From Roseibacterium beibuensis (GTDB lineage: Bacteria > Pseudomonadota > Alphaproteobacteria > Rhodobacterales > Rhodobacteraceae), in NCBI RefSeq assembly GCF_039542305.1, contig NZ_BAABHW010000001.1, forward strand, positions 310,001 to 374,000: a stretch of 64,000 nucleotides of DNA, read 5' to 3'. Position numbers and translations under genes: made by a program. Below the pieces are notes generated by a model. That model searched no databases, was not told the origin of the DNA, and saw only the letters and a program-made list of their open reading frames with translations. Shown here in pieces: positions 24,373-31,759 of the stretch. How positions within the stretch are numbered: position 1 is the stretch's first letter; every line of letters starts with the position of its first letter.

Positions 24373-26448
24373 TCAGCCTGCGACCAGCCCCATGGATTCC
24401 AGTTTCAACAGCACTTGTTGTGCGCAGTAATCGACATCCATCCCCTCGGTGTCGACGCGCAACTCGGGTTCCGTCGGCTCTTCGTAAGGGTCGGAGATGC
24501 CGGTGAACTCCTTGATCTTGCCCTCGCGCGCCAGCGCATAGAGGCCCTTGCGGTCGCGGCGTTCACATTCCTCGAGGCTGGTGGCGACATGGACTTCGAC
24601 GAAGGCGCCATAGGCTTCGATCATCTCGCGCACCGCGCGGCGGGTCGAGGTGTAGGGGGCGATCGGTGCGCAGATCGCGATGCCGCCGTTCTTGGTGATC
24701 TCGGAGGCGACATAGCCGATGCGGCGAATGTTGATGTCGCGGTGTTCCTTGGAGAAACCAAGCTCGGACGACAGGTGCTTGCGCACGACATCCCCGTCGA
24801 GAAGGGTGACCGGTCGGCCGCCCATTTCCATCAGTTTGACCATGATGGCGTTGGCGATGGTCGATTTGCCCGAACCGCTGAGGCCGGTGAAGAACACGGT
24901 GAAGCCTTGCTTGGAGCGCGGCGGCGAGGTGCGGCGCAGTTCCTTGACCACCTCGGGGAAAGAGAACCATTCCGGGATTTCCAGCCCTTCGCGCAGGCGG
25001 CGGCGGAGTTCCGTGCCCGAGATGTTCAGGATCGTGACGTTGTCCTTGTCTTCGATCTCGTCGGCGGGCTCGTATTGGGCGCGTTCCTGAACGTAGACCA
25101 TGTGTTTGAAATCGACCATTTCGATGCCGATTTCTTCCTGGTGCTGACGGAACAGGTCTTGCGCGTCATAGGGGCCGTAGAAATCCTCGCCCGCGCTGTT
25201 CTTGCCGGGGCCGGCATGGTCGCGGCCGACGATGAAATGCGTGCAGCCGTGATTCTTGCGGATCAGCCCGTGCCAGACGGCTTCGCGCGGGCCTGCCATG
25301 CGCATGGCGAGGTTCAGCAGCGACATGGTGGTTGTGGCGCTGGGGTATTGATCGAGCACCGCCTCGTAGCAACGCACGCGGGTGAAGTGATCGACATCGC
25401 CCGGTTTGGTCAGGCCGACGACCGGGTGGATCAGCAGGTTGGCCTGAGCCTCTTTCGCGGCGCGGAAGGTCAGTTCCTGGTGCGCGCGGTGCAGCGGGTT
25501 GCGCGTCTGGAAGGCGACGACCTTGCGCCAGCCCAGCTTGCGGAAATAGGCGCGCAGTTCGTTCGGAGTGTCGCGGCGGGCGCGGAAATCATAATGGACC
25601 GGCGGCTGGATGCCGGTGATCGCGCCGCCCAGATAGACGGGGCCAGCGGTGTGATGCAGGTAGTTCACCGCCGGGTGGGCGATATCGTCAGCGCCGAAAA
25701 CCTTCTCGGCTTCGTGGGCCTTGTTCGGCACCCATTTGTCGCTGATGGAGAGGATTGCGAGGATCACACCTTCCTGGTCGCGCAGCGCGATGTCCTGGCC
25801 TTCTTCGATCTTGGCCGCGAAGTCCTCGGAGATATCGAGCGTGATGGGCATCGGCCAGAGCGTGCCATCGGCGAGGCGCATGTTGTCGACGACCGACTCG
25901 TAATCTTCCTTGCCGAGGAAGCCCTTGAGCGGGCTGAAGCCGCCGTTCATCAACAGTTCGAGGTCGCAGATCTGGCGCGGCGTCAAATCCCACGACAGCA
26001 GGTCGCCGGCTTCGCGCTTCAATTTCTGCGCGCTATCGGGTGAAACGTAGAGTTCCTGAATGGGTGCGTGATGGTTCTGCATCATCTGAATCCTGGGTTT
26101 GAGAGAAAGAAGTCCGCTCGTGGCGCCGGTCAGCTCGGCATGGAGCGCGTCGTACTCGGCAAGTTTGCGTGCGAGGAAACGGTCGGTGAGGCGCGCCTTT
26201 TCGGCGGCCCCGCGAGAGGTGAGGGCATAGGCGAAGCGCTGACGCTTGTCCGGCCCGGCCCGGTCCGTGATCTTGACGAAGCCAGCGTCCGCCACGGCCC
26301 GAAGTTGCGCGTTGAGCCGCCCGAGGCTGATCCCCAGCGCCTGCGCTGTCGCGCGCTGCGACGCATCTGGCGCAGCGTCGAGCTGGCGCAGGAGGCGGAA
26401 GAGCTGGTCGTCTTCCGGCAGGGTGGTCGTGCTTGGCGCGGCGGGCAT
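24373..26448 (-). CDS. MarR-type winged-helix domain fused in frame to ATP sulfurylase / APS kinase
   Basis: The 691-residue frame has three parts. Residues ~12-107 (LFRLLRQLDAAPDASQRATA, LGISLGRLNAQLRAV) match the EPS-associated MarR winged-helix family. Residues ~123-500 are sulfate adenylyltransferase, with QTRNPLHRAHQEL and GRDHAGPG. The C-terminal ~190 residues are adenylylsulfate kinase, with P-loop FTGLSGSGKSTIANAI. Together the enzyme parts convert sulfate to APS and PAPS. No stop separates regulator and enzyme. An internal ATG at 26082 has AGGA 8 bp upstream and would give the usual ~570-residue enzyme alone, so both forms may be made. The first ATG (26448) lacks a clear ribosome binding site. 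Confidence 0.88.
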   Translation of the reverse strand: MPAAPSTTTLPEDDQLFRLLRQLDAAPDASQRATAQALGISLGRLNAQLRAVADAGFVKITDRAGPDKRQRFAYALTSRGAAEKARLTDRFLARKLAEYDALHAELTGATSGLLSLKPRIQMMQNHHAPIQELYVSPDSAQKLKREAGDLLSWDLTPRQICDLELLMNGGFSPLKGFLGKEDYESVVDNMRLADGTLWPMPITLDISEDFAAKIEEGQDIALRDQEGVILAILSISDKWVPNKAHEAEKVFGADDIAHPAVNYLHHTAGPVYLGGAITGIQPPVHYDFRARRDTPNELRAYFRKLGWRKVVAFQTRNPLHRAHQELTFRAAKEAQANLLIHPVVGLTKPGDVDHFTRVRCYEAVLDQYPSATTTMSLLNLAMRMAGPREAVWHGLIRKNHGCTHFIVGRDHAGPGKNSAGEDFYGPYDAQDLFRQHQEEIGIEMVDFKHMVYVQERAQYEPADEIEDKDNVTILNISGTELRRRLREGLEIPEWFSFPEVVKELRRTSPPRSKQGFTVFFTGLSGSGKSTIANAIMVKLMEMGGRPVTLLDGDVVRKHLSSELGFSKEHRDINIRRIGYVASEITKNGGIAICAPIAPYTSTRRAVREMIEAYGAFVEVHVATSLEECERRDRKGLYALAREGKIKEFTGISDPYEEPTEPELRVDTEGMDVDYCAQQVLLKLESMGLVAG

Positions 26449-26463
26449 TCGGGGAGACTCAAT

Positions 26464-26485
26464 ATGTGTTCAACAATGAACACAT
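26464..26485 (-). promoter_or_regulatory. Perfect palindrome upstream of the MarR-sat-cysC gene (putative operator)
   Basis: ATGTGTTCA (26464-26472), spacer ACAA, TGAACACAT (26477-26485). The nearest arm is 16 bp from the first codon of the MarR-type domain. MarR proteins typically bind such 16-22 bp palindromes in their own promoters, so autoregulation is likely; binding itself is inference. Confidence 0.7.
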
Positions 26486-26511
26486 CTCACATTTTGCAGC
26501 CGCAGAAAAGG

Positions 26512-26543
26512 GGCTGTGGCGAAATTGGCCAATTTCCGCAGCC
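26512..26543. promoter_or_regulatory. Second palindrome in the trxB/sat spacer
   Basis: GAAATTGGCCAATTTC (26521-26536) is a perfect 16-bp palindrome, extended by nearly complementary outer arms GGCTGTGG and CGCAGCC. It lies between the trxB terminator and the operator-like palindrome. It may be a second regulator site or a structured leader; no family is recognised. Confidence 0.5.
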
Positions 26544-26566
26544 ACGGGTCGGTCAACAGGCCAAGG

Positions 26567-26597
26567 AAAAGCCCCGCCCGGACGGTCCGGGCGGGGC
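26567..26597 (-). terminator. trxB terminator
   Basis: A 12-bp GC stem, GCCCCGCCCGGA (26571-26582) with TCCGGGCGGGGC (26586-26597), loop of three, followed on the minus strand by TTTTCC. It lies 31 bp after the trxB stop. Confidence 0.88.
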
Positions 26598-26627
26598 GAA
26601 ATGTGGATCTGAAGGCGCTGCTCGGGT

Positions 26628-27644
26628 TTATTCTGCCGCGCCGACCTCGCCCTCGGCCTTGTCCGTGACGGCGGCATAGGGCCCGGCCTCGGTGGTGGTT
26701 TCCCCTTCCTGTTCGGCCAGCCATTTCTCGGCATCCAGCGCGGCCATGCAACCCATGCCGGCACTGGTCACAGCTTGGCGATAGACATGGTCCGTCAGGT
26801 CGCCCGCAGCGAAGACACCGGGAATCGAGGTGCGTGTGGTGCCGGGGGTGACCTTCACGTAGCCGCCGTTGTGCAACTCAAGCTGGTCCTTCACCAACTC
26901 GGTCGCCGGGGCATGGCCGATGGCCACGAAGAAGCCCGCGCAGGGCACCTCGGTGATTTCACCCGTCTGGACGTTCCTGGCGCGCACGCCTTCGACCCCG
27001 CGCGGATTGTCGGTGCCGACGACCTCTTCGACCGTGTGGTTCCACAACAGTTCGACCTTGGGGTTCTTGAACAGGCGGTCCTGCATGATCTTCTCGGCGC
27101 GCAATTCGTCGCGACGGTGGATGAGCGTGACCTTCGACGCGAAATTCGTCAGGAACAGCGCCTCTTCCACGGCGGTGTTGCCGCCGCCGATCACCACGAC
27201 CTCCTTGCCGCGATAGAAGAACCCGTCACAGGTGGCGCAGGCCGAAACGCCGAACCCCTTGAAATGCTCTTCCGACGGCAGGCCCAGCCATTTGGCCTGT
27301 GCCCCGGTCGCCAGAATGATCGCGTCGGCGGTGTAGGTCGTGCCGCTGTCGCCGATGGCCGTGAAGGGGCGGTTCTGCAGGTCGAGGCTGCTGATGTGGT
27401 CCGAGATGATCTCGGTGCCCATGGCGCGTGCATGCTCCTCCATCCGGACCATCAGGTCGGGGCCCTGCACCTCCGTGTCGCCGGGCCAGTTCTCGACCTC
27501 GGTGGTGATGGTCAACTGGCCACCCGGCTGGATGCCCTGGACGAGGATGGGTTCAAGCATGGCACGGCTGGCATAGACGGCTGCGGTGTAGCCGGCCGGG
27601 CCGGAGCCGATGATGAGAACGCGGGTGTGACGTGTGTCTGGCAT
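26628..27644 (-). CDS. trxB: Thioredoxin-disulfide reductase
   Basis: NADPH- and FAD-dependent enzyme of 338 residues that reduces thioredoxin. The FAD motif IIGSGPAGYTAAVYASRA (~residues 10-27), the redox-active CATCDG near residue 147 (CxxC) and the NADPH motif IGGGNTAVEEALFL near residue 165 are clear, as is the C-terminal FAAGDLTDHVYRQAVTSAG. The ATG at 27644 with AGGGGG upstream is preferred; the open frame extends another 45 codons without similarity. A short acidic tail (TDKAEGEVGAAE) extends beyond the E. coli length. Divergent from lrp. Confidence 0.96.
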   Translation of the reverse strand: MPDTRHTRVLIIGSGPAGYTAAVYASRAMLEPILVQGIQPGGQLTITTEVENWPGDTEVQGPDLMVRMEEHARAMGTEIISDHISSLDLQNRPFTAIGDSGTTYTADAIILATGAQAKWLGLPSEEHFKGFGVSACATCDGFFYRGKEVVVIGGGNTAVEEALFLTNFASKVTLIHRRDELRAEKIMQDRLFKNPKVELLWNHTVEEVVGTDNPRGVEGVRARNVQTGEITEVPCAGFFVAIGHAPATELVKDQLELHNGGYVKVTPGTTRTSIPGVFAAGDLTDHVYRQAVTSAGMGCMAALDAEKWLAEQEGETTTEAGPYAAVTDKAEGEVGAAE

Positions 27645-27802
27645 GGCGGACCCCCTTGGGTTCGTTGATCTCGGGGCATGAGGGGTGCAGGCCGCACCCC
27701 TCATCGGTGTTGCCGTCGATATAAAGAGTTGACCATGCCGATGAAAGGGGCGCGCGTGTCGCCGCGTTGCGACTTGCATCTTCCAGGTGGCTATTCCATA
27801 TG

Positions 27803-27830
27803 TTGCGCAAGCGTGAAATAAAATTGCGCA
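27803..27830. promoter_or_regulatory. Paired TTGCGCA motifs in the trxB-lrp spacer
   Basis: TTGCGCA occurs at 27803-27809 and again at 27824-27830, exactly 21 bp apart (two helical turns), separated by an AT-rich stretch. Same-face spacing of short motifs is characteristic of Lrp/AsnC operators. They lie 54-81 bp upstream of the lrp start, and could serve both divergent genes. Confidence 0.5.
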
Positions 27831-27883
27831 GACGCATAAATTCTTGGCAGAAAAGAAATGAGCACCTGCCGGAAAGGGATGGC

Positions 27884-28384
27884 ATGCCCAGCACGAAACT
27901 CGACCCGATCGATCGCAAGATCCTTGCCGAATTGCAGGAAGATGGCCGGATGACCAATGTCGAGTTGGCCAAGCGCGTGGGCATCTCCGCGCCGCCCTGT
28001 TTGCGCCGCGTGCGAACGCTGGAAGAGGCGGGCTACATCCGCGGATACCATGCCGATGTCGATCCCCGCCAGCTGGATTTCGAGGTGCAGGTCTTTGCCA
28101 TGGTGGGCCTGAACAGCCAGGCCGAGGCGGACCTCGTGGCCTTCGAAGACCGCTGTCGCGGCTGGCCGCTTGTGCGGGAATGCCACATGCTGAACGGCGA
28201 GATCGACTTCATCCTGAAATGCGTGGCGCCGGATCTCTCGACCTTCCAGAGCTTCCTGACCGAGGAACTGACCGCCGCGCCGAACGTCGCCAGCGTGCGC
28301 ACGTCGTTGGTGATTCGCGCCGCGAAGGATGCGCCGGGCGTGCCCTTTGACGTGATGGAAGAGCGGCTGAGCCAGTCGGCCTGA
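27884..28384 (+). CDS. Lrp/AsnC family transcriptional regulator
   Basis: A 166-residue regulator. The N-terminal winged-helix domain (LDPIDRKILAELQEDGRMTN, LAKRVGISAPPCLRRVRTLE) is followed by an RAM ligand-binding domain (GYHADVDPRQLDFEVQVFAM onward). The ATG at 27884 with AAAGGGA upstream yields the usual length; the frame is open upstream without similarity. Divergence from trxB and two motifs in the spacer suggest autoregulation and possibly trxB control. The likely effector is an amino acid, but this is not readable. The next gene starts 5 bp after the stop, so they may be co-transcribed. Confidence 0.9.
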   Translation: MPSTKLDPIDRKILAELQEDGRMTNVELAKRVGISAPPCLRRVRTLEEAGYIRGYHADVDPRQLDFEVQVFAMVGLNSQAEADLVAFEDRCRGWPLVRECHMLNGEIDFILKCVAPDLSTFQSFLTEELTAAPNVASVRTSLVIRAAKDAPGVPFDVMEERLSQSA

Positions 28385-28389
28385 CCGTC

Positions 28390-30450
28390 ATGTTGCCCCC
28401 ACGAAAAGAGGACGTCGCACCGCTCTACCAGCGCGCGCTGAAGCTTCAGCAATCGGGCCAGGTTGCAGAGGCCCAGGCGATCTACGAACGCTTGCTGCTA
28501 GCGGTGCCGCGACAGGCCGAAGTGCTGTTCCAACTGGGCCGGATCGAGGCGCAAAGCGGCCGGCTTGACCGCGCGGAACGGCATCTGCGCAAAGCCTTGC
28601 AGACCAAGCCGCGTGAAGCGGCCATATGGCAAGCTTTGCACGGGGTTCTGCGCGGCGGGGCGAGGAAGAAGCTGGAACGCGAGGCCACGAAGGCCGGCAT
28701 CCTCTTGGGGCAGGCCTCGGATGTGCAGCCCATCATGCGGCTTCTCTCCGAGGGAAAACCGGAGGAGGCGGAGAAACGCGCCATCGCCCTGTTCAAGGCC
28801 GCGCCCGCAGCGTCGGCGCCTGCGCATGCGCTGGGGTTGGCCCGCATGGCGCGGGGCCATTGGGCCGCTGCGGCGGAGGCGCTGAAGGTGGCCCTGTCCC
28901 GCGAGCCGGAAAACGCGAGCTACAAGGCCGATCTGGCCCGCGCCCTCGCACGCACTGGCCGACCCAAGCAGGCTGAAAAGCTGCTCGAAGAGGCGGCCGC
29001 TGCGGGATTGAACGTGGCGGCAGATCTTGCACGTCTTTACCGGGAAAGCTGCCGGTTCGAAGACGCGGCCATCTGGTCTGCAAGGGCGGTGAAGTCTTCC
29101 CCGCGCGACATTCCCACACTGATGGCGCACGCTGGCGTGTTGGCCGAGTTGCGCAAACCAGAAGAGGCGCGGAAAAGCCTTGCCGCCGCGCTCAAGGCGG
29201 GGGGGCAGCCGCAGCGGCTGAAATCGCGGCTGGCTTGGGACCTTGAGACTGCCGGCGAACATGACGCGGGCCTTCAGCTCTTGAACGACGCCTTGTCCGA
29301 CGCACCGAAAGACCCCCTTCTTTTGACGCAGCGCGCGCAGATGTTGCAGACCGCCGGCGATCTTTCCGGCGCAGAGACGGACTTGCGCGCAGCGATAGAC
29401 GCGGCGCCCGATCATGCAGAGGCGTACCGGGCCTATGTGAACGGAAAAAAACTTTTGGCCGACGATCCCCTGCTTGCCCGGATGGAAGAGCAGTTGGGCA
29501 ACCCGTCCCTCGACGCTGCGGCGCGCCGCACGCTGAATTTCGCAGCGGCCAAGGCAAAGCATGATCTGGCGAGATACGGGGAGGCCGCAGAGCATCTCGA
29601 CCGGGCCAACCGACTGGCAGCGCAGGCTTTTCCATACGGTTTCGACGCGGACCTGACAGAAGCGCGTCTTCTGGTCGAGGATTGGCACACGCATCTGCGT
29701 GACGCGGAGTCCAATGGCCCCGCTGACCCGGTTCTCTTCGTGACGGGGCTGCCAAGGTCGGGCACGACCCTCGTCGAAACGATCCTTGCGGCACATTCCC
29801 GTGTCACGGCTGCGGGCGAATTGCCGTTCCTGGGCCGCGCGCTGGCCCCTGCCATCGAACAGATGCGCGCCGGAGCGACCGATGACAGCGCATTCGCCGA
29901 GGCGGGAGAGCGCTATTTGCGCGCGGCGCGTCGTAGAACCGGCGCGACGGACATCATCGCGGACAAGGCGATCTCGACGTTCTCGCGCATCGGCCATGCG
30001 GCGAGGGCCTTGCCGGGGGCGCGTTTTGTCGTGTTGCGCCGTGACCCGCGAGATGTCGGCCTGTCCATCTGGCGCAATTTTTTCCCGGAAGGGCTTCATC
30101 GTTACGCCTACGATCTGACCCAAATGGGGCGCTACATCCGGTTGCACGACGCCTTGGTGCAGTTCTGGAGCGAGGAATTGCCGGATCGTGTGCTTGTTCT
30201 CGACTATGAAGAGCTTACTGCGCAGCCCGAGGCTGAAATCCGGAAGCTGATCGCATTCGCGGGCCTCGATTGGGAGGACGCCTGTCTTTCGCCCGAGACG
30301 GCAGATCGGGCGATCAAGACGCTGAGTTTTGCCACGGCGCGGCAACCCATTGGACGGGATGCCGTGGCGGGCTGGCGTCACTACGAGGAGGCCCTGGAGC
30401 CACTGGTGGACGCCTTGAACACGTCGGTGGATCTTTCGCGCGCGTCCTGA
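28390..30450 (+). CDS. TPR-repeat sulfotransferase
   Basis: A 686-residue protein without signal peptide. The N-terminal ~430 residues consist of degenerate tetratricopeptide repeats (YQRALKLQQSGQVAEAQAIY, LFQLGRIEAQSGRLDRAERH and more). The C-terminal ~240 residues are a sulfotransferase domain: LFVTGLPRSGTTLVETIL near residue 450 is the PAPS 5'-phosphosulfate loop and FVVLRRDPRDVGLSIWRNFF near residue 545 is the 3'-phosphate motif. It should transfer sulfate from PAPS to an unknown acceptor; the TPRs may bind a protein partner. It begins 5 bp after lrp. PAPS is the product of the enzyme encoded 2 kb away. Confidence 0.88.
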   Translation: MLPPRKEDVAPLYQRALKLQQSGQVAEAQAIYERLLLAVPRQAEVLFQLGRIEAQSGRLDRAERHLRKALQTKPREAAIWQALHGVLRGGARKKLEREATKAGILLGQASDVQPIMRLLSEGKPEEAEKRAIALFKAAPAASAPAHALGLARMARGHWAAAAEALKVALSREPENASYKADLARALARTGRPKQAEKLLEEAAAAGLNVAADLARLYRESCRFEDAAIWSARAVKSSPRDIPTLMAHAGVLAELRKPEEARKSLAAALKAGGQPQRLKSRLAWDLETAGEHDAGLQLLNDALSDAPKDPLLLTQRAQMLQTAGDLSGAETDLRAAIDAAPDHAEAYRAYVNGKKLLADDPLLARMEEQLGNPSLDAAARRTLNFAAAKAKHDLARYGEAAEHLDRANRLAAQAFPYGFDADLTEARLLVEDWHTHLRDAESNGPADPVLFVTGLPRSGTTLVETILAAHSRVTAAGELPFLGRALAPAIEQMRAGATDDSAFAEAGERYLRAARRRTGATDIIADKAISTFSRIGHAARALPGARFVVLRRDPRDVGLSIWRNFFPEGLHRYAYDLTQMGRYIRLHDALVQFWSEELPDRVLVLDYEELTAQPEAEIRKLIAFAGLDWEDACLSPETADRAIKTLSFATARQPIGRDAVAGWRHYEEALEPLVDALNTSVDLSRAS

Positions 30451-30485
30451 AGCGATCAGGCGACGCCTGTGCCAGACACGAAGAA

Positions 30486-30504
30486 GGCGGCCATTCTGGC
30501 CGCC
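30486..30504. terminator. Hairpin between TPR-sulfotransferase and the small-protein gene
   Basis: GGCGGCCA (30486-30493) with TGGCCGCC (30497-30504), loop TTC. It is 35 bp past the sulfotransferase stop and 40 bp past the convergent small gene's stop. T-runs follow only at a distance (TTTTTTCC at 30520), so termination strength is uncertain. Confidence 0.6.
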
Positions 30505-30544
30505 CCTTGCAAGCGTTCGTTTTTTCCGATGCGCGTAGCCGGGA

Positions 30545-30682
30545 TCAGCTCGCGGCTTTGAGGCGGATGGGCTTTGCAGCGATGCCGCGCTTGGTGCGGA
30601 CCTGGCGGTGCCACGTCATTTGCACATCTTCCGCCTTCTTGGCTTCTTCAAGGATCGTTTTCATCCAGCGCCGGGTCTTCAT
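30545..30682 (-). CDS. 45-residue basic protein, unknown function
   Basis: A short gene starting ATG (30682) with AAGGA 8 bp upstream and ending TGA. The product begins MKTRRWMKTILEEAKKAEDV and ends IAAKPIRLKAAS: an N-terminal amphipathic helix, a W/H/R centre (MTWHRQVRTKRG) and a basic C-terminus, predicted pI high. Codon use matches the neighbours (G/C at third positions). It is convergent with the sulfotransferase gene and has its own upstream spacer. I do not recognise the family; a nucleic-acid- or membrane-binding role is conceivable from charge alone. Confidence 0.6.
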   Translation of the reverse strand: MKTRRWMKTILEEAKKAEDVQMTWHRQVRTKRGIAAKPIRLKAAS

Positions 30683-30979
30683 CTGCCTGTTCCTTTCGTG
30701 CCGCGATCAGTCGCTATCTTGTTGCGTGCCGCCCTTTGTGGGCTTGTGACCAACGTGACCCGAGATGGTGGCAGTCTTTGGGCGTCGACGTTAAGTCGCG
30801 GTAAAAATACTGGGCAAAAATGGGGCGAAGACCGGCGTCGGAATGGCCTTTTTCCAAAGGTTTTTTGTTAAATGCGTTGAGACTTTGCGGCGGGAACAAG
30901 GCAGCGCTTGCCCGGATGCTGCCAAGATCGCCCTAACGCCTGTCGGCATCGCGGCAATCCCGGCCGTTTCGCGAGGGTG
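30683..30979. other. Spacer without a recognisable gene
   Basis: About 300 bp of lower-GC, partly A/T-rich sequence between the small-protein gene and the pgeF stop. No reading frame has convincing codon use. At 30847-30866 CCTTT-TTCC-AAAGG is followed by six T residues, a small intrinsic terminator on the plus strand with no gene upstream of it. An undetected small RNA ending there is possible. GGCAGC/GCTGCC near 30901-30930 may terminate pgeF. Confidence 0.4.
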
Positions 30980-31756
30980 TCAGAGGCGAATCGCTGACAG
31001 AAGGCGGCCGTAGTCGGCCTCTCCCCGATGGGTGGCGCGGCGATAGGAATAGAAGCGCCCGTGGTCCGAATAGGTGCAATGACGCGTCCATTCGGCATTT
31101 TCGATCCCGGCCAGGCGCAACCGCATCAGCCCATAGGCAGGTAGGTCGAACAGGTATTTGCCGTCGGCCCCGTTGATGAAGAACCGGCTGTTGCCGGGAT
31201 CCTCATCGAGGAAGCGTTCGAGGAATTCCTGCCCCACTTCATAAGCGCGCTGGCTGATCGACGGCCCGATCACGGCACGAATGTTGTCCCGGCGCGCGCC
31301 CATCGCTTCCATCTGGTCCACGGTCGCCTCCAACACGCCATCTATGGCGCCGCGCCATCCGGCATGGGCGGCGGCGACCACGCCCGCCTCTCGGTCCGCA
31401 AAGAGCACCGGCTGGCAATCGGCGGTCAGAACCGCGATGGCAAGCCCCGGTGTCGCGGTGACGATGGCATCGGCCTTCGGTCGGTCCCCGTTCGGAAGCG
31501 GGCCGTCCAGCGCAACGGCATCGGCAGAATGGACCTGGTGCACGGTCACCAGCTTGTCCCGATCGACCTCCAGGGCCTGCGCGGCACGGGCGCGGTTCAT
31601 CTCGACGATCTCGCGCTGATCGGACGAACCGCCGCCGCAATTGAGCCCTTCGAAGATGCCCGAGGATGCACCGCCACGGCGCGTGAAAAACCCGTGTTGC
31701 ACCCCGTCGAGCAACGGGGAGGTCAGGATTTCAAGGCTGAGCGAGGCGGCGGACAT
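30980..31756 (-). CDS. pgeF: Peptidoglycan editing factor PgeF (YfiH/DUF152, multicopper-oxidase-fold)
   Basis: A 258-residue cytoplasmic protein. TVHQVHSADAV (His), LTADCQPVLFAD (Cys) and AAHAGWRGAIDGVLEAT (His) form the metal-binding His-Cys-His set of the family. E. coli YfiH removes L-Ser-containing mispeptides from UDP-MurNAc precursors; relatives also have adenosine deaminase or phosphorylase activity. It starts 3 bp after the midA stop, completing the lgt-midA-pgeF operon. Confidence 0.92.
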   Translation of the reverse strand: MSAASLSLEILTSPLLDGVQHGFFTRRGGASSGIFEGLNCGGGSSDQREIVEMNRARAAQALEVDRDKLVTVHQVHSADAVALDGPLPNGDRPKADAIVTATPGLAIAVLTADCQPVLFADREAGVVAAAHAGWRGAIDGVLEATVDQMEAMGARRDNIRAVIGPSISQRAYEVGQEFLERFLDEDPGNSRFFINGADGKYLFDLPAYGLMRLRLAGIENAEWTRHCTYSDHGRFYSYRRATHRGEADYGRLLSAIRL

Positions 31757-31759
31757 GGT

